Shown here piece after piece: positions 55,532 to 64,000 of a stretch of 64,000 bases of DNA. The stretch spans positions 1,433,834 through 1,497,833 of the forward strand of contig MU004189.1 in NCBI GenBank assembly GCA_010093605.1, in the 5' to 3' direction. This DNA comes from Lophium mytilinum (taxonomy: Eukaryota; Ascomycota; Dothideomycetes; Mytilinidiales; Mytilinidiaceae). The number at the start of each line of letters is the position of its first letter. The first letter of the stretch is position 1. The notes below the pieces were generated by a model that made no database searches, was not told where the DNA came from, and saw only the letters and a list, made by a program, of their open reading frames with translations. Position numbers and translations under genes: made by a program.

Positions 55532-56603
55532 GAGATCAGTCTACTTACTCTTCTTCCTTACTTCGGGCCGCTTCAAAAGATACCCAACTCTTCAGACATA
55601 AAGTCAACAGTCTCATCGCGAGATTCGGTCTGAGTTCGGGTGAGTGTGGTTATCGGAAGCCTGACAGGCGAAATTTCGAGACACACAGAGCAATATCGGG
55701 AAAGCATAGACCAAGACTTAGGTAATAACTTAATACTAGAAGGGATGGTGAGGCAAGAATCACTGAGTCTATCTAGGTAGGCTTAGAAATGCGGTGTAAT
55801 ATGCACGACAGTGGCCGTAGTTCAACAGAAAAAAGCAATCCAATACTTTGAAGAATATTACGCATCCTTCCGACCACTCAATCTCCGCTAGCTCTTATGC
55901 TGACATCACATGAGTCTGCTCACGTCCTTTCTACCACTGTAGTAGTTCAATATAAGTGTCTGTGTCAAGATGAGTTGGTTTGTTTTGATCCGCATTCTGG
56001 GTTGTTGGTAATAGCTTCCTGACAGTTCTTTCACAAGTCATCACCACCTTGCAACTTCGGCGTTGGAAAGGCAATATCTGAGCTTGCACTCAGGAGGCGA
56101 CTCCTGTCCCGTCCTCTTCACCATGATGCTTTCTCAGCGCCGCATTATTAAGCTTGAGGCTGAACCCCTCGGCTATGCCACTCTTACACAGACAAGCTTC
56201 GCTAGAAGGGGTAATCTTCGCTAGCTGGGACGCCAAGTGGAGGGGCAGCTGGGATGAGCCTCTTCCACCCCACTTCATCGTCATCCGAAGATGCCTTAAA
56301 TCCGAGGAAGTTTGCTACGATCCGTGCGACAGCGGGCGGAAGAACGTATAAAAAGCTAAGGCTTGAGCTCCTTACTCGGTTCCTCAACCAAGTTCACTCT
56401 TCGTAGTACCTCCGGTGAGTAGTCGTACAAAGAGATTGACTGTGCGTTTGCTGATAGCTATATGCGACTAGGATCCACTTCGCCTTGCCGAGTACATAGC
56501 TCCTTCCCGGCAATTCAAATACCACCCCTCGCCGAACATCTTCTGCCCCGCAACACCACCTCAACGCGCAGCCTCAGTACGGTGACTTTCCACATCCTTC
56601 TCA
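55532..56603. other. Intergenic region
   Basis: About 1.07 kb, AT-richer than average from 55560 to 55950. No gene, repeat or RNA recognised. The last 200 bases are probably the leader of the hydrolase gene. Confidence 0.45.
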
Positions 56604-57545
56604 ATGGCGTCTCACCAACCGGCTGCTTGCTGCACCGTCGGCGTCAAACACTCGGGCGAGTCCGTTGGAGAGCTAGGCAAGATTGGGGAGAGTACGTGAT
56701 GTTGACTGAGGGGTTCCAAATGTCGTGATTGGAAGCTGACCCAGTGACAACAGTTGATACCTACTTCTCCTACCCTAAAGACCGCAGCACCCAGAATGCC
56801 ATCCTGATCATCACCGACGTTATCGGCCATGAATTCATCAACGTGCAGCTGTACGATCTCCGTATTCCTCGTTTATCTACCTGGGCTTTGTGGATGTCTC
56901 AACTTTCCCCGCTAGCACACACTGATCATCACGTAGGATTGCTGACCAATTCGCTGCGAATGGTTATTTCGTCGTGATCCCAGACCTCTTCAAAGGCAAC
57001 CCTGTCAAACTAAACCCGCCTGAAGGCTTTGATCTATGGGAATGGCTTAAGGACTTCCAAACCAAGGACGTCGACCCAATTGTCGCTGCTACACTTAAGG
57101 AACTGCGCGGCCCGCTCGGCGCCAAGCGCATTGGCGCTGTGGGGTACTGCTTTGGCGGCAAGTACGTGTGCCGTTTCCTCAAGACCGGCCAGATCGACGT
57201 AGGGTACACCGCGCACCCGTCCTTTGTGGACGAGGAAGAGCTAGAGGGCATCCAGGGCCCGCTCAGCATCTCCGCAGCGGAGACCGATCAGGTACGATAG
57301 CAAATCGTGTTTACGGCGATTGCGTGGCTGACGTACAGCAGATCTTCCCCGCAGAAAAACGCCACAAGAGCGAGGAGATTCTGCTGAAGCTGCCGGTGCC
57401 GTATCAGATCAACTTGTTCTCTGACGTCGTTCACGGCTTTGCTGTGAGGTCCGATGTGAGCAAGAAGCGGGAGAAGTTTGCAAAGGAGCAGGCGTTTCTG
57501 CAGGCTGTAACCTGGTTCAATGAGTACCTCCTGAAATCTGAGTAA
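56604..57545 (+). CDS. Dienelactone hydrolase family protein
   Basis: Alpha/beta hydrolase. Exons 56604-56691, 56754-56850, 56937-57291 and 57342-57545 give 247 residues, the usual size. The joins rebuild GELGKIGE|IDTYFSYPKD, NAILIITDVIGHEFINVQ|L|IADQFAANGYFV and AETDQ|IFPAEKRH. Nucleophile Cys lies in GAVGYCFGGKYV; His in FSDVVHGFAVR; the catalytic Asp is probably in SAAETDQ. PDLFKGNPVKLNPPEGFDLW is characteristic of the fungal AIM2-like branch. The physiological substrate is unknown; the family cleaves dienelactone and other esters or thioesters. The last acceptor is a tandem TACAGCAG, allowing one extra Gln. No signal peptide, so cytosolic. Confidence 0.92.
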
Positions 57546-59124
57546 GTCATCTGCTTCAAGTCTTTCCGAACGTAGACTTTGTGGGTGAGACGTTGAGGGG
57601 AAGAGGAGTGATCCAGAGAGGGTGTGAGATTTCAGCCGGATTTCTACCTCGGGGTGTTGTAAGGGGTCGAAGAGGTGACTAGGTAGAAGAAATGCCTGAC
57701 GGGACTCATTGAACACTGTTGATGATATGATCCGTTCTAGTAACCCCGCCGAAAAGTTGTGATCAGGCTGGCCATCCTGCTGTCCGTGACACTGCCACGT
57801 TGTCGCAGGCAAGTGGACGATTCAATATTGGAGGATGCCTCATGTTCAGAACCTGGCTCTCGGCTCCGAAACGTCAATGCTTTTCGGTACCTGGACTAGA
57901 TATAGCAGGCCGAGATGCACGCACTGGGGGCGGAAAGGATGCATTGGCGGCGGTAGGGAGGCATTAGTAGCGGGTTCGGCAGCTCCTTGTCGGCACGTAG
58001 CAGCTGTAATATACGATTCAGGAACTGTGAATCGCCAGCCATGAACTGCTGGGGAACATATGTACTGTACCCCCAAAGCGTAACGATGCGCCCAGGCAGA
58101 GTCTCCAGTCCAGAGAGTGGGTGACTGAGGTATCGACCTGAGTTCAGGATCCGTCTTTCAAACTTGACTATCAGCCGGTGGTTGGTGGCTTCTTCTACCG
58201 CTCACCCCTACCTGTGAAATGGAACAACGGACTCGCCAAGCGATGGAAGCAGCCTTGATATAGCAATGCAGGGGACAGATACAAGGGCTCACGTTACACT
58301 GATCCCCCCCTGAGGGTCTCTGGGCCCACATAGATCTGATTGTCCACGAGGCATTGCGCATTCAGGCACGATGACAGGCCCGAGCCTCCATCGCTCGCGT
58401 CCGATCCTCTGCGGCACCCCTGCCGCAGTGCTCGATCGAGAGTCGTTACTCACCTTCCTCTGACTGAGGCAGTGAGGCGGCCTCAAGGCATGGGCTGCGA
58501 TGGCCTCCTCGAGCTAAGCTATGGCACCATGTGTGATCGCCGGTTTGATGCACTGCGCGAAGAAAGCATCACCTTGCTGACGAAATGGCAGCACAGCAGC
58601 ACGTTGAGTCGTGGAGCCGTTCCCGGGTCGCCCGGTTTCTGGCTTCCGGTGCCGAATTGTGAACGGCGTGCAGGCGGCGGAGCACCCGATCGTATTTTGC
58701 TGAAGGATCGCCAGAGGGGCTTTCGCCAGCGACCAAGGTTTGCACACGGCTGGAAACGCCTCCCACCTACTTCCGGTTTCAGGACAGGGCTGGTGGTGAG
58801 GGGTGCGAGGCGGCGACCTCGCAATAGGGCCCAGGTAGGCCACGATGGGAACAGAGTCAGGGGGGTTGGGTCACGTGGGGCTCAGCTTTCGACGCCACGG
58901 CTGCGGAGCTATCGCAAGTCGCATTAGCACCAGCTGGCACGCACAGTGACTTGCAGTCGGCCAGCTTTCAAGCTTTGACTGGCGCGCTGTCAGCAGGCGT
59001 CCTCCATGAGAGTCTCGACGTCTTTACGGCTTCCCCACGGGGGCCCTAGTCTTCCTTAACACCCCACAGCGTGGCACCACATGAACTCGCCGCAGCCGCC
59101 GTAAATCCGCCGCAATCCAACCTC
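57546..59124. other. Intergenic, GC-rich, upstream of the Zn2Cys6 gene
   Basis: About 1.58 kb. The part from 58300 to 58950 is GC-rich and carries a 195-codon plus frame (58340-58927), overlapped by minus frames of about 100 codons. The predicted residues are Arg/Pro-rich without motif, so I treat them as composition effects. A long promoter for the transcription factor is the simplest reading. Confidence 0.45.
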
Positions 59125-62010
59125 ATGGACGCCCATTCCCACGAGGATAGGCCTACGCCTGTCTTTCTCGGGAGCCCGCCGACTGACCGGGCGACCTTAG
59201 CCTGCCAGCCATGCCGGAGGTGCGTATTCCCTCGACCCACGAATGCCCGCTGAAGATAACCCCAACTCACGTCACACAGGCGGAAAGCCAAATGGTAAGT
59301 CCTGCGTGACCCAAGTTGCTTGAGTTGTGCGTGCTCATACCGCTCCCAGTGACCGTCTGCTTCCGAGCTGCAATGTTTGTGCCCGCACTCTGCAGACCTG
59401 CATTTACCCTGCAAAACGACTCAAGCCGGGTCCTAAAATTGGTGGGGCAACACTCTTCTTTCTCAATTCTACATTTCGTAATTCGCAAACTCACATCTTC
59501 GAGGTTCGACTCAGCGTGGCCGCAAAAGGGTCCGCTTCAACAGCCATGGCAGCATCCCGAGTCAGGACCTGCCGGCTTCGACTACGCGTGAGTACATCGC
59601 GAGTAGCCAAGAGCCAAATGCTAGAGCACCGCGCAACTCGGTTTCTGCGTATCCAACGATTAGAGAGACGAGTGGCAGCACCCAGTCCTCTTTTCAGACG
59701 ATGCCCTTAAACAACAGTCGAAGCCCCGATTCCTTCTCGCCGCCAACTAATTCAGGCACTGATGAAGAGCCCGGGGAAGGCGGCAAGGAGGGTGCACAAA
59801 TCGCCGCCGCCTTCTTGGAGACGATGAATCTAGCCAACATTATGCACCCAACGCACGAAAAGGCGGCTATGGATGCAGACAGGAGTCCTCCTTTGTGGAG
59901 CAATCACCAAGCGCCAGTGCCAGACGTTGCTCGGCAGCTGGTCTTGCAGACTTGCGATGAGCTAGGGTTCCATATAGATCAACTGAGAGTATTGTGAGTG
60001 ATATATGCCTCTTAGCCTCCGCGTTTCTCCGCTTCTGGTCGCCAACCTAATCAATAAATCCCAGGGCTCGGACATACTTTGCCAACATGACAGCATTCAC
60101 GCTGTTTCATCAGCCTACAATTCGCCAAAAAATATATGCCATAAGAGATCCTCTCCACAACAAGGCACTAATTGCAGCAATATGCTCGTTCGCTGCACGT
60201 TTTGTGGCTGGATACCCAGACGCCCCAAGGACTCCGGGGACAACTCCGAAAGAAATACCACCCATTCAGGACCACGAACGCATCCACAAGCTTGCGACGA
60301 AGTGGGTCTTGGAAGCACTAAATGAGTGCGAAGACGAGACCCCCCCGCTTTGCCTTCTTCAAGCCCTAGTACTCACGACCTTCTACAAACTAACAGAGGG
60401 AGTTCGTGGAAGAGCTTGGAGATTACTTGGAACGTGCGTTAGGATCGCATATGAGCAACGGCTCAACTTCATCGACATCGATCGGCCAGACTACAGCTCT
60501 GACGTAGAGAAATGGTGTGTGGATGAAGAACGAAGACGTTGTTGGTGGGCTATTTGGGAAATGGTATGGCTTCTATCGCTTTATATTGACTGGAATGAAG
60601 TTCTTGCTAACGAATTGTAGGACGTATTTGCTAGTTCTATCAGGCGATGTCCCGCTGCCATTGACTGGACTACAAACGAAACTTATCTTCCCGCCAAGGA
60701 TAGTCACTGGTTCAATGGGCGATACCAGAAATCTTGCGTTCTCGAGCTAAATGCTGCTGACCGAGTAAACTCTCTGAGGGAATGTGGCAATCGAGGTGCC
60801 GACGCTTGGTTCATCGTTCTTAACTCCATAATGCGCGATGCCCAATTGGTCTCTAATATATCCACTATTCTGCCAGACATCGACCCGGACAACAACGTAG
60901 CACAGATGATTCAATACTTTCAAAATCAGTTCAAAGGAAAAAAGCTAGAGGATGCAGAGAGGAAGCTGCCCGGGCTGGAAAATGCTCTACGCTCCTTCAC
61001 AGTGGCTCTTCCAACAGAGCTTGCTTACAACGGGGAATATCTTGGCTTTATGAAAGGTGAAGTCTTATCCAGTGCTACTATACTAGCCAGGAGACAGGAT
61101 GTTGCTAAACATAGCATCCACCTCACCTTTCAATACACCAAGATCATGATAAATCATCATTACGCCTTCAGGGAAATAGTGGCTGGCAAGAAGACGACCG
61201 AGAATTCAAGATACACTGGCCTTAACTGGAACATGGTAGAGCCGGAAGTACCCACAAATGCGCAAGGCCTTCAGAACTGCATGGATTCGGCGGATGACAT
61301 CCTCGCAATCCTAACACGATGCTCAGAGCAATATGTGCAATACGTCAATCCTTTCCTTGCGAGCACGATCTGGCTGGCTACGGCACTGCAAGTTCTCCGC
61401 AAGGTGTTTTCCGGCAACTCCAACCCAGACCTCATCGCATCAAAATGTGAGGTTTTGCGGAGCCACTGCGAACAGTATTCCCAGGTCTGGGGAACGCCGA
61501 TGGCGCTGATAGAGAATTTGGACTCGCTCGAGGAGCGACTTCGGGAGAAACAAAGACAAAGGTATGACATCGGAACAACGTCAGCTCACTTTGTCCCTCG
61601 AGGAAGTTCCGAAGAGAAGGCTCAATTCTCTTCTAGCAATGAACAGAATCAAGGCCCAGTGCCCGAGATGGACTGGATGACGTGGCAACAGCGGCACTAT
61701 GTCTTCAACCCGGACGCCGGTTTCAACACTGTGCAGGGCATACCGCCGCAAGAATATTATGTGCCTAATATCCCTATGGATTACGCGCAGATGCCGTACA
61801 CCGGCTTAGGTCAGTATATGATGCAGTCAACTGGCTATATAATAAACTAACTAAAGCTTAGTAGGAGAACCCTATTCAGTACCACCGCCCATGCCCGCCG
61901 CCACATCAGTCCCGGTCCAACCGATGGGGAACGTCGACCCGAGCACGGAGGTCGACACCGGATTTTCTAAATACCTGCAGACACTCATGACCGAATCTTA
62001 TACAAGATGA
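59125..62010 (+). CDS. Zn2Cys6 fungal transcription factor
   Basis: Exons 59125-59219, 59280-59294, 59350-59441, 59504-59993, 60065-60563, 60621-61809 and 61865-62010 give 841 residues; each join is phase-consistent. The zinc cluster is assembled from three exons: ACQPCRR|RKAK(C)|DRLLPSCNVC, then TLQTCIYPAKR, spacing C-x2-C-x6-C-x6-C-x2-C-x6-C. Intron 2 splits the third Cys codon TG|T, and exon 2 is 15 nt. The middle homology region (fungal_trans) includes LARTYFANMTAFTLFHQPTI, ALVLTTFYKLTEGVRGRAWR, GTCVRIAYEQRLNFIDIDRP and ERRRCWWAIWEM|DVFASSIRRC. The last intron ends TTAGTAG, a tandem acceptor; the final exon gives GEPYSVPPPMPAATS and ends LQTLMTESYTR. Nothing in the sequence or the neighbours names its target pathway. 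Confidence 0.9.
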
Positions 62011-62423
62011 TTCCTAAAAATCTACCAGCTCGTTTCACTACAGGATATGGATGCGTTGCTATCTCTTACAGTATTAGGGAATAGCTATGGAGGAAGGACA
62101 CGGAAAAGCTCACATTTTTTCTTCTCTCATTTGGCCTCGGAGTATACGATGGCGGGGTTTGGCATGGGCAACTATATACCCCTACTTTATCGACGGCGGG
62201 GATGGAGCACGGTACATTAAAATTGCATCACGTGGTTCGGGGAATGGCGTCCGGTCATGAGTACATCCACACATCTTGCGGGGGAACAGTTTATCAGTGC
62301 GAATATAGTTGTATATACATGCTCGAGATACTCATCTTAATACCAGTTAATAATTTCTGCTTCCATAAAGACGGCAGGACGGCTTGTAAACATGTGACCC
62401 TTAACTTTTGTGGCCCGTGCGTT

Positions 62424-62441
62424 ACGCGAGACGCGACGCGT
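62424..62441. promoter_or_regulatory. Cluster of MluI cell-cycle boxes before MSH2
   Basis: Three ACGCG cores in 18 bases (62424, 62431, 62436), the last a full ACGCGT, 72-89 bases upstream of the MSH2 ATG. In yeasts ACGCGN is the binding site of MBF, which drives G1/S genes including MSH2. This fits the downstream gene. The rest of 62011-62423 shows nothing specific beyond the transcription-factor 3' UTR and one CACGTG near 62230. Confidence 0.65.
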
Positions 62442-62512
62442 TCTCTTAGATGATCTCCGCATTTCTCCAAAGCCACTGCAAACCGTCGCGGTAACCTTGC
62501 TACTGAATCAAT

Positions 62513-64000
62513 ATGGCCTCGCGACCGGAACTCAAAGTCGAAGACGAAGGCGGCTTCGTCAGGTTCTTCCGGAACCTACCCTCAGATGGCGGCGATACAA
62601 TCCGGATATTCGATCGAGGCGACTACTACACAGCTCACGGCGAGGATGCTACCTTTGTTGCTAGGACGGTACAGTACTCTCAATCTTTATCTTTGATAGG
62701 GCTTTTGGCTAATTGACCCAAGGTCTACCGCACCACCTCCGTCCTCCGCAAACTGGGCAAAGAACCAGGTCTCGAATCCGTCACCATGTCGATTACAGTG
62801 TTCCGTAACTTTCTCCGCGAAGCGTTGTTCCGCCTCAGCAAGCGCATTGAGATATGGGAGTCATCGGGCAAGATGAACTGGAAAGTCAAGAAACATGTAC
62901 GATTGATAGACGGCCCTTAGAGATGTGGAGCAATGCTGACCAGCGTGGATAGGCATCCCCAGGAAACCTCCAGGACATCGAAGAAGAGCTCGGCGGACAG
63001 CTCGAGAGCGCGCCCATAATACTAGCAGTGAAAGTCACAGCGAGGGCTTCTGAAGCCCGGAACGTTGGTGTCTGCTTCGCGGATGCCAGTGTGAGGGAGC
63101 TCGGGGTGAGCGAGTTCCTGGACAACGACCTCTACTCCAACTTCGAATCTCTCCTCATCCAGCTCGGGGTGAAGGAGTGTCTGATACAAGCGGATGGCAC
63201 GAAAAAGGATGTGGAGCTAAACAAGCTACGGACGATTGCAGACAACTGTGGATGCGCCGTTTCGGAGAGGGGGTTCGCGGATTTCGGCACAAAAGATATC
63301 GACCAAGATTTGGCCCGATTGCTGCGTGATGAGATGGCCGTTGGAAGCCTCGCGCAGACGGATCTCAAGCTAGCGATGGGTTCGGCGGCTGCGCTGATCA
63401 AGTATCTAGGCGTCATGTCGGATTCGTCGAATTTCGGGCAATATCAGTTGTACCAGCACGACTTGTCGCAATACATGAAGCTGGATGCGGCAGCGCTGAA
63501 AGCTTTGAATCTGATGCCTGGGCCAAGGGATGGCTCTAAGACTATGAGTCTGTATGGGTTGTTGAATCATTGCAAGACTCCTGTGGGCAGCCGTCTGCTA
63601 GCGCAATGGCTCAAGCAGCCCCTTATGAACGTGGAAGACATTGAACGAAGGCAGCAGCTGGTTGAGGCTTTTGTGGAGGATACGGAGCTACGACAGACCA
63701 TGCAAGAGGATCATCTGCGGTCTATCCCGGATCTTTACAGACTTGCGAAGAAGTTCCAGAGGAAAGTGGCAAACCTGGAGGATGTTGTTAGAGCATATCA
63801 GGTGGCTATCCGCCTCCCTGGATTTCTCGGAACCCTTGAAGGGATCATGGACGAGCAGTACAAAGACCCGCTAGAGGCTGAATACACTTCAAAACTACGA
63901 GTACGTCCAAAATATATCATCTCTTCCCTATGGAGTCCACTAACATCTCTAGGAATACTCGGACAGCCTAGCGAAACTTCAGGAGATGGTTGAGACTACC
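62513..64000 (+). CDS. MSH2: DNA mismatch repair protein MSH2 (5' part, runs off the window)
   Basis: MutS homologue that forms MutS-alpha/beta with MSH6/MSH3 and binds mismatches. Exons seen: 62513-62668, 62723-62896, 62953-63900 and 63953 onward to the edge, all phase 0, covering the first 442 residues. Domain I (mismatch-binding) reads GGFVRFFRNLPSDGGDTIRI, FDRGDYYTAHGEDATFVART|V, TSVLRKLGKEPGLESVTMSI and SKRIEIWESSGKMNWKVKKH. The connector domain holds ARASEARNVGVCFADASVRE and EFLDNDLYSNFESLLIQLGV. The core begins DAAALKALNLMPGPRDGSKT with NHCKTPVGSRLLAQWLKQPL, a highly conserved MutS lever motif. The ATPase half lies outside the window. The promoter has MluI boxes. Confidence 0.96.

Noticed and set aside
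58340-58927. 195-codon frame in the GC-rich block before the Zn2Cys6 gene
   Set aside because: Arg/Pro-rich with minus-strand frames over the same bases; no domain and no conserved-looking segment.
1-64000. Secondary-metabolite cluster, CRISPR array, rRNA or retroelement remains
   Set aside because: No backbone synthase, spaced repeat array, rRNA block or reverse-transcriptase or LTR-like sequence was recognised anywhere in the window.

Overview
The window is nuclear DNA of a filamentous ascomycete (Pezizomycotina). It holds a complete FREQUENCY-type circadian clock gene and a fungal multidomain adenylate cyclase. Its introns are many and short (about 45-120 nt), with GTRNGT donors, CTRAC-like branch sites and YAG acceptors. 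A Dothideomycete is my best guess, but that rests on protein flavour only. I read 22 protein genes, most of them multi-exon. I rebuilt exon joins from splice motifs and reading phase. In every complete gene but one the exon lengths sum to a multiple of three; the exception is the first gene, whose 5' end touches the window edge.

Layout. 1-1340: C-terminal part of an RGG/Gln-rich protein. 2431-9356: adenylate cyclase. About 3 kb of gene-poor DNA follows, with one copy of a dispersed repeat and a decayed gene relic. 12421-14028 (-) is a NAB2-like CCCH zinc-finger RNA-binding protein, divergent from 14454-15400 (+), an RRM/RS splicing factor. 16248-16725 (-) is a small cysteine-rich tail (CYSTM-like) protein. 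A MITE-like element lies at 17224-17427. 18017-21049 (-) is frq, followed by a 2.7 kb upstream region, then COQ9 (23709-24591, -). A second copy of the dispersed repeat lies near 25.1-25.3 kb. 26621-27854 (+) is a secreted protein, convergent with 28195-29225 (-), a probable mitochondrial protein with an acidic tail. 30037-32060 (+) is a coiled-coil protein and 32876-34693 (+) is INP1.

36235-36861 (+) is a Pro/Ser-rich protein. 38326-38415 (-) is a tRNA-like gene with an abnormal anticodon arm. 39024-40149 (-) is an ankyrin protein and 40713-43136 (-) a homeodomain plus C2H2 transcription factor. 43641-47308 (-) is RNA polymerase I RPA135, divergent from ARL8 (47846-48925, +). IST1 follows (50847-51958, +), then a conserved unknown (52559-53383, -), a Cir_N-domain RS protein (54304-55531, +), a dienelactone hydrolase (56604-57545, +), a Zn2Cys6 transcription factor (59125-62010, +) and the 5' part of MSH2 (62513 to the edge).

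These are mostly housekeeping and signalling genes, not a gene cluster. RNA metabolism (RGG protein, NAB2, SR protein, Cir_N protein, Pol I) and membrane or organelle traffic (INP1, ARL8, IST1) recur, but I see no operon-like or secondary-metabolite logic. I found no previously undescribed system. The most useful observations are a MluI-box cluster in front of MSH2, repeated cis-elements upstream of frq and of two other genes, the aberrant tRNA, two related dispersed repeats, a MITE candidate, and splicing oddities: a stop-free 54-nt intron, two NAGNAG acceptors, an 8-nt coding exon, and a 15-nt microexon inside a zinc cluster.
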